From assembly GCA_003427395.1 (NCBI GenBank), contig BFEA01000013.1, forward strand, positions 1,369,944-1,407,195: a stretch of 37,252 bases of DNA, written 5' to 3'. The number at the start of each line of letters is the position of its first letter. Position 1 is the stretch's first letter. Positions 27,675 to 36,592 of this stretch are shown here, one piece after another. The notes beneath the pieces are model-generated. The model made no database searches and was not told the origin of the DNA. It was given only the letters and a program-made list of their open reading frames with translations. This DNA comes from Chara braunii. Lineage: Eukaryota; Streptophyta; Charophyceae; Charales; Characeae. The position numbers were made by a program, and so were the translations under genes.

Positions 27675-28203
27675 ATTGAGGTAGAACTAGAAGACCAATA
27701 TAAGACTGCCTTTCATACAAGGTATGGGCACTATGAGTTCATTTTGTTCCTTTGGTCTTACTAATGCACCTGCAACTTTCCAGCGGACGATGAATGAACT
27801 TTTTCGTGAATGGCTTGATAAATTCGTTCTTATATATCTAGATGATATTTTGATTTTTAGTAAAAGTTTGAGTGAGCATTGTCAGCACCTTCGACTTGTG
27901 CTAAATAAGTTGCATGAGGCAAAACTGAAACTGAACCCAAAGAAGTGTGAGTGGGCAAAGCGCCAGGTATTATATTTGGCGCATGTTATAGACGGAGATG
28001 GAATTAAATCAGAAGACACAAAAATTGCAGCCATTCGAGATTGGCCTAACCCACACACGTTGACGGAACCACGGTCGCTCCTTGGGTTGGCTAATTACTA
28101 CCGTAAGTTCGTAAGGCATTTGACGATAATTGTTGCTCCCCTTCGCAAAAGGAAACTATTCGGAAGTGGGACCAAGATTGTATGTCCTCGTTTAAGTGTC
28201 TAA
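27675..28203 (+). pseudogene. Element E reverse transcriptase palm, thumb and connection
   Basis: After the TAG the frame continues with IEVELEDQYKTAFHTRYGHY, then a small deletion near 27745 shifts frame. From 27750 it has [31 protein letters not shown] with the catalytic box, LVLNKLHEAKLKLNPKKCEW, RSLLGLANYYRKFVRHLT. It ends by frameshift near 28150 and stops at 28203. Confidence 0.87.
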
Positions 28204-28693
28204 TTTGATTAATTATCCGGTTTTGAAAGTTGTTGATCCTTCTTTGCCCTTTGTTGTTACTACCGATGCCAGTCAGTATGGGATAGGTGTTGTACTCCAG
28301 CAAGATGACGGGAATAGATACAGGCCTGTCAAATTTATGTGTCGACGACTGCCTAGTGAGAAAGTCGCCGCTTCCACGTATGAAAGAGAGTTGTACGCAC
28401 TCCGGGAAGTTTTGGACCATTGGCGTCATTATGTCCTAGGTCGCCACTTCAAAGTGTACTCATATCATGAGACACTTCGCTGGCTAAAAACGCAGATCCG
28501 GATGACACCTAAACTGACTAGGTGGGCTGTGGAAATCGATCAGTATGACTTTGAACTAAAGCCAGTAAACGGTAAGTATAACGTTGTTGCTGACGCATTG
28601 AGTCGAAGATCTGATTTATTCGGTGCTATTGTAACGTATTTAGACATAGGCATCGAAATACAAGATAAGATTAGGAATTGCTTATTCCATTGA
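28196..28693 (+). pseudogene. Element E RNase H
   Basis: INYPVLKVVDPSLPFVVTTD with the acidic residue kept, ASQYGIGVVLQQDDGNRYRP, MCRRLPSEKVAASTYEREL, RHYVLGRHFKVYSYHETLRW (His/Tyr in place of DHK), and YNVVADALSRRSDLFGAIVT are readable in one frame of 165 codons. The two bases lost in B and D are present here. It ends in a frameshift near 28680 before the integrase linker. Confidence 0.87.
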
Positions 28694-29206
28694 TCCTGTT
28701 TATGGCGCTATGCTGAAACGTGTTCAAGAAGCGCCACAAGAGTTTCCTAACTATCGGGTAACCCAAGAGCTGTTGTTTGAAAAAACTGATATGCATGATA
28801 GGCTTTGTATTCCAAACAATGAAGAGATCAAAGTGTGATCTTAGGGGAATGCCATGATACCGAAGGCCATTTCGGGTGGAGGAAAACCTATGCTAATCTC
28901 TTGCGTTCTTATACCTGGCCTCGTAAGAAATTTGATTGCATTTCATATGTGCAAGGCTGTCAAGCGTGTCAGCGAAACAAAAGCACCACACAGCCTCCCC
29001 TTGGTCTATTGAAGCCTTTGTCTATCCCAACAGGTCCTGGAGACTTTGTGTCCATAGATTTCATTGACACTAAGGTGAAAATCAGGAATGGAAAAAGCCA
29101 AGTTATGGTAATCGTTGATAGATTCAGCAAGTTTGCTGTTTTTGTAGCATTGCCTGCGGAAGCTAAAACTGACTTAGTAATTTGGGAATTCTTTAACCAC
29201 TGGTAA
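28694..29206 (+). pseudogene. Element E integrase HHCC finger and core start
   Basis: The linker (EFPNYRVTQELLFEKTDMHD) is readable to about 28830. From 28835 the open frame has LGECHDTEGHFGWRKTYANL and GCQACQRNK, so the zinc finger is complete, then VSIDFIDTKVKIRNGKSQVM with the first catalytic Asp and VDRFSKFAVFVALPAEAKT. It stops at TAA 29204-29206, where a one-base loss after FFNHW shifts the frame. Confidence 0.87.
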
Positions 29207-29743
29207 AGGACTACGGTCATCCCTTAACTCTCGTTAGTGTCAGAGATTCTCAGTTTACCAGTGAGCAATGGCAACAACTAATGAATGTCTATGGCTCTAA
29301 ACTGGCGATGTCATCAGGCCGACATCCTGAGACAAATGGGCAAACTGAGCAAATGAACAAGCTCCTGCAGTAGACGTTACGTATGTAAATTCGTCCCGAC
29401 CAGATTGACGGGGATGAACATTTGCCCAAGGTTGCTAGTGCTTACAACAACTCTGTACACTTGACTACTTGTAGAACTCCAATGGAGTTACATTTGGGAT
29501 GGAGTCCTCGCAGGCCTATAGACTGTCTAAACCCGGATAGGGCACATAACTTCTGCCAGGGACCAGAGAGTTCGCAATGCAATATCAGAAAGATTTAGAG
29601 AAGGTAAAGGAGAACATAATAAAAGCGCAACACCAAATGATTGAACAGGCCAATAAACACAGGAGACCTTTCAGTTTGCTATAGGTGATCTGGGTCGAGT
29701 AAAATCGAAGGAATTTGTCCCAGAGGAAAACATATCTCAAAAA
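29207..29743 (+). pseudogene. Element E integrase middle, multiply broken
   Basis: The text DYGHPLTLVSVRDSQFTSEQ shows the second catalytic Asp replaced by Val (29239-29241). SSGRHPETNGQTEQMNKLLQ keeps the Glu, then TAG and, five codons on, TAA interrupt (about 29371-29388). DQIDGDEHLPKVASAYNNSV and SKEFVPEENISQK follow with several indels. Confidence 0.82.
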
Positions 29744-30142
29744 TTGTTACCTGCCTATAGAGGACCATGGCAAGTATTGGATGTGCTAGGGGATGTAGAT
29801 GGACCTTCCTATGTTATTGAGATACCTCCACATTTGCATACCTACCCGGTATTCCACGCGTCAAAGCTCCTACCTTGTGTAACTAACGAACTGTTTCCCA
29901 GTCGAAGGTCAGCAATTCCTCCAAGTATGGATGGGAAATTTGATGTTGATAAGGTCGTTGCTGAAAGTGCTATCCAGAGTGGACGCAGAGGTAGACCTCA
30001 GCGGCAATATGACGTCAGATTCACATATCAAGATCCAAGTGAAGACCGCTGGTTTACTAGGCAAGAGCTAATTAAAACTGCACCGAACATAGTATCTTAC
30101 TATGAAAGAGCAAGAAGAAGTGTCAATATTGTGGACAGATAA
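29744..30142 (+). pseudogene. Element E integrase end with chromodomain-like tail
   Basis: The 132-codon open frame reads LPAYRGPWQVLDVLGDVDGP, HTYPVFHASKLLPCVTNELF and the chromodomain-like tail (KFDVDKVVAESAIQSGRRGR, QYDVRFTYQDPSEDRWFTRQ), ending VNIVDR and TAA 30140-30142. The polypurine region and 3' LTR begin 27-39 bp later, so this is the true end of pol. Confidence 0.9.
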
Positions 30143-30180
30143 GGGTTTCTCAGAGGACTTCAAAATTAGGCCGGCGAGAG

Positions 30181-31261
30181 TAAAAGGGCCTTTATGAATT
30201 AGACCCCAGATGAATGCCCCAACAGCGAGGGGCCCTGTCAGCGAGAATTTAAATTCACGAGCAGCAATCCAAAAGACCAAGTTCCTGAGGCAAATGTCGC
30301 ATCCATAATGAAATGAAAAGTCGTTTTGAACAGTCACAAACAGGTCCTGCACGAACAAGTATTGGACACAGTTTTCAAGACTAAGTTAGGGTCATGTCTC
30401 CTCGATGGAAAGTCGTGTCTGTTCGGCAATAAGTCGAAGGCCACAGTCCCAGTCCAGTCATAATCCCACAAGTCAGTCCTGATTCAGACCAGGAGTCCAA
30501 AAGACAGGCCCGATGGCTCAAAGCAGCAGCAGACCATGGGAAAAGATACTGGGACATACACGTTGCAACAACCGGTGCTGGGCAGGAGTCCCAGACACTT
30601 GAGGCTGAATGCAGGCCACCCCAGGCCAGTCCAGCACTATAAAGGACTGGCGAGCCTCCCGTTTGGACAGATGCTCATCTCGCATGAAGTGTGGAAGTGC
30701 CGTGGCACTTGTGTGCTAGATGTGTGTGAGCTGCACTAGGCTGAAGAGCAGCGCTATGTGAGAGGGAAGAGAGTGCTGGCCGGAGGGAAGGCAGCCATAG
30801 CTGCACCAGCGCTAGTTAGTATGTTAGTAGGGATAGTCAGTAGGAGACACCAGTGAGTAGTATTCAGAGTAGATCCTCGTGTGATAGGGAGTGTGCATGC
30901 ATGATGAGTGAGAGTAGACCCTGACTATAGACAGAGGAAGAGAAGAGAGATCAAAGGGGAAGAAGTGAGCTATGGTGATACCTACCTGTTGAGGTGCTGT
31001 TGACGTTAGGCAGCTGGTGCTGACGAGCGCCAGGCTTGGGAGCTCATGTTGATAGAAGAAGACTTGTACTCTGTTTGGCGCTGTACACTTTGAAATCACG
31101 ATGTTCTCTCTCTAATTCTGGGTTTGATAGGTGAGTTGAGCTTCCTGGTTCTCATTCATTTTCTATTGTGCTTTGTGTGAGACATCGCAATCTGTGAAAT
31201 CTGTGTATATGCGTGTGATCTGATGCACTCCAGCAAGTGATGAACAGTCGGGTTCCTTGCA
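30181..31261 (+). mobile_element. Element E 3' LTR
   Basis: It starts TAAAAGGGCC after GGCCGGCGAGAG and ends GGTTCCTTGCA, 1,081 bp. TATAAA at 30638, GCCATAGC at 30794 and ATACCTACCTG at 30978. The TATA-to-motif distance of 156 bp equals that of the 5' LTR. Confidence 0.9.
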
Positions 31262-31643
31262 AGAGCTAAAAGTGGGTGTATTCAGCGTAAATCTTTGAGT
31301 AGAAGTTAGTGTGAGTGTGCATGCATGGAGGGAAAGAAGATTCAGCGAGGTCATAAGCTAGGGAGAAGACCAGCAAGGAGGGGTGATACAACAGGGAGAG
31401 AAGAGCAGGGAACAAGAGATACTTACCTGAGAATTTACGCTGATTATTGGTTACCTATTGGCACGCGCTGATGAGCGCTGGCGACTTGAACTCTTATTGG
31501 TCTTGTAATTCTTTCTGGAAAGGATAAGCTGCGCTACCTGGTCTTCATCTCTCTGGTCTCCAGTGTGAATTTCATGTGAACTCATACATGCATGTGGTCT
31601 GAATATGTGCACTCATTGGTGTTGAACTAGGAGGTTCATTGCA
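31262..31643 (+). mobile_element. LTR2, right portion
   Basis: After the duplicated AGAGC it continues the LTR2 text, matches 6226-6550 and 16163-16219 of LTR1, and ends TTCATTGCA at 31643. ATACTTACCTG lies at 31419-31429. Unlike LTR1 it is not followed by a primer binding site, so it is the outer 3' end of the B-D tandem. Confidence 0.87.
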
Positions 31644-31825
31644 CTGGGAAAACAGGGTAACACTGGCGGCCCAGCGGGTAGCGTAGGTGGAGAGGTCGAT
31701 TTTTTTTTTGTTTTTTTTTTTGGGGGGGGGGCTGGGACCTTCTCTGGTCCTTTGCACAGCCGGGCCGCCTGGGAAAGCAGGGTAACACCGGTGTCCCGGC
31801 TGGTAGCCTAGGCGGAGAGGGGACT
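31644..31825. repeat. Two direct repeats of about 57 bp around a T/G tract
   Basis: CTGGGAAAACAGGGTAACAC (31644) recurs as CTGGGAAAGCAGGGTAACAC at 31769; similarity extends about 57 bp in each. Between them is a T-rich run and G10 (31722-31731). Both copies contain TAGC-N2-AGG-N-GG, like a tRNA promoter A box, but no clear B box follows. Confidence 0.65.
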
Positions 31826-31859
31826 TCCTCGCCAGAAGTGGCGCCTCCTGCATTCATGG

Positions 31860-32196
31860 TTCACATCTTTGTAATCAACAGGGTGTGATTATTTATTGAA
31901 TGTGATAAATACGAGGTTGCAAACATGGTAAAGCATGTGTCAAGTATGACTCTCGGAAGTGATTGGGGAAAAAAGGGTGTGAAGCAGTGAGAGCACATGT
32001 TGATATCAGGACATACGCCTCAGTGGTTTGAGTTATTTGCAACTCGTAATTGGAATTCTGATTCTGAATTTTGTAAGTGGCTGATTACAAAGTAGACTCT
32101 TTGCTGACAAGGTGTACAGTGCTGCTTGCTGACCCAGCAGTTTGCTTGCGGGCGTGATTGGTCGGTTGTATGTGATGTCATAAACCTGGTGCGGCA
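31860..32196. other. Unassigned sequence
   Basis: AT-moderate sequence without retroelement motifs or coding text that I recognise. It could be unique host DNA upstream of the candidate exon. Confidence 0.3.
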
Positions 32197-32340
32197 ATGC
32201 TACAGCTGATTGCAACCCAGATTGAAGCGAAGACGAAGCTGATAAGGGTGCTAGATAGTGAGATTGAACAGAAGCAAAGGCTTGCAGAGAAAAAAGAGGT
32301 GGACGGGGAGATGGCAGCTGCTGAGGAGCTTCTGGAGGAG
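32197..32340 (+). CDS. Candidate host exon, short coiled-coil peptide
   Basis: ATG 32197 opens 48 codons rich in Glu, Lys, Leu and Ala with heptad-like spacing (IEAKTKLIRVLDSEIEQKQ, EMAAAEELLEE) and runs straight into GAG|GTAAGA at 32341, a good 5' splice site. Possible acceptors are TTATTGTCAG at 32421 (81-bp intron, then a stop after seven codons) and the strong pyrimidine tract ending TTTCTGTAG at 32831. Without splicing the frame stops about nine codons later. The region has no LTR or pol similarity. It might instead be a gag coiled-coil scrap. Confidence 0.3.
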
Positions 32341-32696
32341 GTAAGACCTTGCTCTCACTTCACTTAGGGCATACTCACACTCAGACTTTTTCAACTTAAA
32401 TATGGACGTAATTATTGTCAGGTGCATCCACTCATGGTCGCGTAGCGGTCACATTTGCTGGGAGTTGTCATCCTGAATCTTTGAGCCGGGCCTTGGATGT
32501 GGCCCTTGGTTCTGATGATGAAAGGGCCAGATTTTTATGTATTCATCTGAAATCTCCTGGAGTCCCCTCGGCGGTTTGTCCGCTTTTGCACTATTATTTG
32601 AAGGGAAGAGTGCTATTGCCTTATCTCTGGAGGTTTGCGTCCAGATCCCACTCACGTCGCTGGTGGGTGCAGTTCGCCCGGGGGCACATCAGATCG

Positions 32697-32831
32697 TGGC
32701 TCCCCTGTCCATCAGGGCCCTGCTCTCCTGTTTCTTTTTCTTTCTTTTTTGTCTGTACTCTCTCATTCTCTCTCACCACCTCTCTTTTTCCCCTCCTCCC
32801 TCATTCTCCCCTTCTCTCTTTGTTTCTGTAG
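32697..32831 (+). promoter_or_regulatory. Long polypyrimidine tract ending in TAG
   Basis: About 130 bases are nearly all C/T, ending CTCTCTTTGTTTCTGTAG, the form of a strong 3' splice site. LTR G starts about five bases later, so it may also be only low-complexity sequence. Confidence 0.35.
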
Positions 32832-32835
32832 AACC

Positions 32836-33957
32836 TGACCCACAGATCATTTAGATCGGTTGAACTTTTTGTAATAACTCGGCCCAAATCTGCATTGCTG
32901 CAGGCCAAGGGTCGTCACTTTTGGTCAAGGGCCAGAGATAGGGGTCAAAAGTCACGTCCCGAGTCTGAAAAATGACTGAGATAGTGCCTAGGGTCAAGGG
33001 GTATCAGGGTCTGAGTCAAAAGTTGTGCCCAGTACCCCAACGTGATTCAGTTGACTCTTGGAAAATGAAGAGTCAAGCCCAGCACGGGATTCCAGGCCCA
33101 AAAGTCAAAGTCAACCCGCTGGTCAGCCACGTCCATCGATCAGATGCACATCACTGGTTGTCTGCAGGTATCCGGAAGATTCCAGGCCAATTGGGACACA
33201 AGGGAAACTGGGAACTGCGCTGCATCCAGGCCATTGATTCTCTATTCATCTGGGCCGTTGACCAAAGGTGACTGGAGGCTGGTCAACGTGAGTCAGAGGA
33301 CATTCGACCTTGCGCTGTGGCTTGACTCTGGTGTTGTGACCCAACGCTGCTGGAGCTGCTTGTTGGTGCCAGATGCCAGAAGTGGGTGCCAGCCTCGAGG
33401 GAGATTATGTTGGAGCAGCCTCAGCAGCCATAGCTGTGTATATAGGTGTTGACTATCGGCGAGGAGGCGGAGGATCAGGGCTGTGAGACTGGAGAAGTTT
33501 CAGGGGAAGCTTACCTGGACTTACCTGGCGACGTCATGTGTGATCTAGTGCTCGTCTTCATGAAGGTGAGGAAGCTCTGCGCCATCCTCCCTGATTGGAT
33601 GCTGACGTGGATGGAGGATGCGCGCCCTGCTGTGACCTGCACACCATATCTGGCAGAGGACGTCCGAGAGAAACTGCATTGCTGAGGTGGTGATTGGGGG
33701 TAGAATGCCCGAGGAGGAAGTGGGCATGAAGAGAGTTTATGCATTGTTGATGATTATGGAGACTCTTTCTCTCCTTCCCTCTGTCTTTTCTCCCCACTAC
33801 CTCATTCTCCTCTTTGATGTTACGATGCTCTTGGAAGGTGCACACATGCTGGGAATGGACTTGTAATCGATTTGGACACATTATTTTGTCCGCTGGTTTC
33901 ATTTCAGACTTGTATCATGACATTGATTGGATTATCAACACAACCGGGTTCATTACA
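32836..33957 (+). mobile_element. LTR G (putative 5' LTR)
   Basis: TGACCCACAG to TTCATTACA, about 1,120 bp, similar in length to the other LTRs. GCCATAGC lies at 33427, GCTTACCTG and ACTTACCTG at 33509-33527. The right end is supported by a three-base spacer and a PBS-like site. The left end rests only on TG and expected length. It is rich in GTCAA/TTGAC words. No partner LTR is in the window. Confidence 0.5.
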
Positions 33958-33960
33958 GTT

Positions 33961-33972
33961 TGTTATTGGAGC
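33961..33972 (+). promoter_or_regulatory. Primer binding site after LTR G
   Basis: TGTTATTGGAGC matches TGGTATCGGAGC at ten of twelve positions and follows the LTR after the spacer GTT, the same arrangement as in C, D and E. Confidence 0.5.
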
Positions 33973-34010
33973 GATATCCACTTACCTCGCTGATTGCTGT
34001 TGATGACAAC

Positions 34011-34062
34011 GGGAGAGATGATGATGACGATGATGATAATGATGATGATAATGATGATGACG
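34011..34062. repeat. GAT/ATG microsatellite
   Basis: GATGAT and GATGATAAT units repeat for about 50 bp with small interruptions. It lies just after the G primer site. Confidence 0.85.
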
Positions 34063-34411
34063 GTGTGGAAGTCCACCGGGGAAGGAGAAGTGCGGCACGG
34101 TGAAACCGCTATTCAAGTGAGATTCCATTATCGGCGAGAAGCATTGAAGTGCGACATGTCAGATAATGCGGCTGATGTGGCACCAGTGAAACGGTATTCA
34201 CCAATTCGTGGTAGCTGAGGTAGATCCCAGGGCTCGATCCCTAGTTCCCCAACTTACCTGTGTACAATACCTGCGTCAACTCGAAGAGTTGAACCTGCGA
34301 CCTGTAGAACCGCCAGTGGTAGGTAGGTCTGTCGTAGGTCTATAGGTAGCCAGGATTCGATCCATAGATCTGTAGACTAGAAGGCTAGCTGCAGTCCTTC
34401 TAGAAGGTTGG

Positions 34412-34470
34412 CAAGTGGTCAAGTGGTGCAGGCAAGTGGGCAAGTGGTGCAGGCAAGTGGGCAAGTGGTG
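34412..34470. repeat. Minisatellite, 21-bp unit, about 2.8 copies
   Basis: CAAGTGGTGCAGGCAAGTGG plus G repeats at 34420 and 34441, with partial copies at both sides. It precedes the LTR-like region H. Confidence 0.85.
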
Positions 34471-35350
34471 TGACTAAAGCAAGCCNATGTTGGAGACGAG
34501 GACAAGTGGCAAGGTCAAATAGTAGGACCCCGGTGCAATTGCACTGCGTCGTAGGGTCGTCGTCATACAGTCAAGGGAGAGTCTAGANAGTACCAGTCCG
34601 GTCCAGCAAGTACCACGGGGGGAACTGTGTGCACCATGGGCCAGGGACACAGGGCAGACCAATGCAGCACAGAAGTATAAATCAAGAGGCTGNGTCCATT
34701 CATTCATNCATTCCTGCGGATGCCAGGCGGAAGCGCTGCCTTAGCAGCTTGTGCGAGGCGGTCTGCAGTGCGCCCGAAGACGAAGTGGGCAGAGAAGTGT
34801 AGTGTAGCGATAGGGTAGAGGCAGCTAGCGCTGCCATAGCTGTAGCATAGTATGTGTGTGTGTTGTGTATGATACTGAGTGTTGCGTGTGGGACATTCAG
34901 GGTGATCCAGANTGCGAACAGTGAGTTGTGTGGGCGCCCAGTCGCCATANCCAGTTGAAGAGAATTCATATCTGGTTACGATATCTTGAGTACTGTGTGG
35001 GAGCATGTCGCCAGTTGCTGTACCGCTGTTTGCAGGCATGACAAAGTGGGAAGAACACGAGTTTGATTTCACCAGCTAGAGACTGGCAAGACCACAAGTG
35101 GATGCTGACATGGAGTGCTTACATGGGATTGGATGGAGAGATCGTTGCTTCGTCACGTGTTTGGGCCCATTGCTGACTTCGACAGTGTTCACTGCTCGGG
35201 CAAGTGCTGCATGCATGCCTGCTGACGTAGCAGACCCAATCGCTGACGTGGCCGAGAGCCACCAATGAGGCCGAGGCTAATGTGACATGCACTTATTGAA
35301 GATAGCACCGTTGCTGACCTGGCACATTGCTGGAACAAAGGACTGCTGAC
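34471..35350 (+). mobile_element. LTR-like region H
   Basis: TATAAAT at 34676 is followed 157 bp later by GCCATAGC at 34833, the same spacing as in E's LTRs (156). Surrounding sequence (GCAGCTAGCGCTGCC, then TG-rich) resembles the R region of the other LTRs. I could not fix either end and see no convincing PBS. Five bases here are N. Confidence 0.4.
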
Positions 35351-35731
35351 TTGGCAAGCGGAGGTCAGCCCATTGGAAAGGTGGTCTTGCATGTGTGGGA
35401 TCAGGCGGGCGGTACAGAGAGCAGATGCCACGTTGCATGCCTGGCAGGCACGCATCTGCAAGGAACGAAGATGAGATTAGCAGCAGCTAACTTCGATTGG
35501 TTGTATTGTGATTATTGCTGCTGCCGTGGCATATTGCATACCTGTGTACTGTTGCTGACATGGCATATTGTGTACTCAGCTTGTAATGAACCCAGATCGT
35601 GAAGACAGTCGTCAACAATGCAAGCCCAGATAAATGTCCATCAGCTGATGATTACTAATAGTCAAAATCGTAACCAGACAGAATGAGATGAGGTAATCAT
35701 ACACAGACGAAGAGAGAGGAGGGNCCGAGGG
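35351..35731. other. No gene seen; part of a TGCTGAC-type repeat field
   Basis: TGCTGAC followed by a TGGCA-like word occurs at about 35219, 35249, 35313, 35343 and 35562, and TGGCATATTG twice at 35527-35571. No coding text is supported. Confidence 0.4.
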
Positions 35732-35868
35732 TTGACCAGGCGTTGACCAGGGGTGTTGACCAAGCGCTGACCGGGGTTGACCACATTGACTCGGCGTTGA
35801 CCAAGGCGTTGACCGGAGCTGCTGCCCAAGATTTTGACCAAGCTGGAATTGGTGATATCTCGTTGACC
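35732..35868. repeat. Cluster of nine TTGAC(C/T) motifs
   Basis: TTGACC starts at 35732, 35743, 35756, 35777, 35797, 35809, 35834 and 35863, and TTGACT at 35786; CTGACC at 35767. TTGAC(C/T) is the core of the W box bound by plant WRKY factors. The irregular 10-25 bp spacing suggests either an enhancer-like array or a decayed minisatellite. Confidence 0.7.
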
Positions 35869-36592
35869 CTTCAGCCTTTCCCCTTACCCTGTGGATGTGC
35901 ACNTACCCCACGGTACTTGCTGAGTTGTCTGTCTACTCTTTCTGCATTTGAGTCTCTTTTGTCTTAGGTAGTAGGACTCTGTGGATGAAGGATAGGGCCT
36001 TGCTGCCAAACCTGCACGGGCTTAGTAGGACCTAAGCTCTGCTCTGACACTTGGAGACCTGGGCATGAGCGGCGAGCGCTCGTTAAACAACTCGTCTAGC
36101 CCAATGACCGGTACTGTCCGGCAGGTCTACTGAGTTCAGTGTGGAGGGTCTGAACTCCGAGCTGTAGGCTGAAACGAAGGCCGTCTTTAAGTGTTGAGGC
36201 CTGGTTGAGCCACTCCCCTGCCGGACCTAGTAAGGCTGATGATCTTTGTCTGACGACTCGACTGTCCCGAGGGATACGAACCCCTCCAAGGACCGGTACA
36301 GACCGGCNGGCTGCTCGGTGTGGCACAGTAGGCTGGACGGGCTGAGTTGTGGGATGAAATCGCCAGAGGAACCAAGCTGATCGCGTCGTCCTGTCTGCGA
36401 CGTTAAAAAATTCTTGCGCAGTTGGGGGATCTTCTAAAATACCTCCTGATCAGCTTTTGGTTCTGTAGTGACAGCCTTAGAGGAGTCTTGGGTTAGTTGC
36501 TTGTGGCCCTTAGGGAGTCAGTCAGTAGGTCAGTGTGTCCGGGTAGGTCTACGTGGTGAGGAGTGGGACCCCTGTCGTGCACCAACACCACG
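35869..36592 (+). other. Leader of element F
   Basis: It precedes an intact gag start. It contains the structured RNA at 36369-36463 and, around 36340-36470, sequence similar to the C leader near 8120-8270. GGACCGGTACAGACCGGC-like repeats occur at 36100-36120 and 36290-36309. I see no LTR edge or PBS, so the 5' end of F may be rearranged. Confidence 0.45.
36369..36463 (+). ncRNA. Candidate structured RNA, three-way junction, in F leader
   Basis: P1 pairs GAACC + AAGCTGATC (36369-36382) with GATCAGCTT + GGTTC (36448-36463, TT bulged): 14 pairs. P2 pairs CGTCG (36384-36388) with CGACG (36398-36402). P3 pairs GGGGG (36424-36428) with CCTCC (36442-36446), one G-U pair. Total length 95 nt against 97 in element C. 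The outer part of P1 differs from C in sequence but keeps pairing. Confidence 0.55.

Larger units (their letters stand above)
23127..31261 (+). mobile_element. Element E: Ty3/gypsy retrotransposon nested in LTR2
   Basis: Two LTRs of about 1,085 bp (23127-24214, 30181-31261) flank PBS, leader, gag and pol in the standard order. The insertion splits LTR2 with the near-perfect duplication AGAGT/AGAGC. Pol is the same broad family as B and D but distinct. Gag is cut at 26359 and pol resumes at about 27230; nucleocapsid and protease are gone and replaced by fold-back repeats. The element has lost coding function. Confidence 0.9.

Noticed and set aside
32415-32831. 138-codon frame ending in a pyrimidine-rich run
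   Set aside because: It has no ATG in place and its last third is low-complexity C/T sequence; better seen as intron or LTR edge. Kept only as a possible splice acceptor.
34220-34365. tRNA-like B-box words (GGCTCGATCCC, GGATTCGATCC)
   Set aside because: No acceptor or anticodon stem can be drawn around them.
34412-34470. Short direct repeats considered as a CRISPR array
   Set aside because: Units are contiguous without unique spacers; a minisatellite in a eukaryotic genome.
35125-35140. TTGGATGGAGAG as a primer binding site for LTR-like region H
   Set aside because: Too few matches to the site seen in the other elements and no LTR end CA with a three-base spacer before it.
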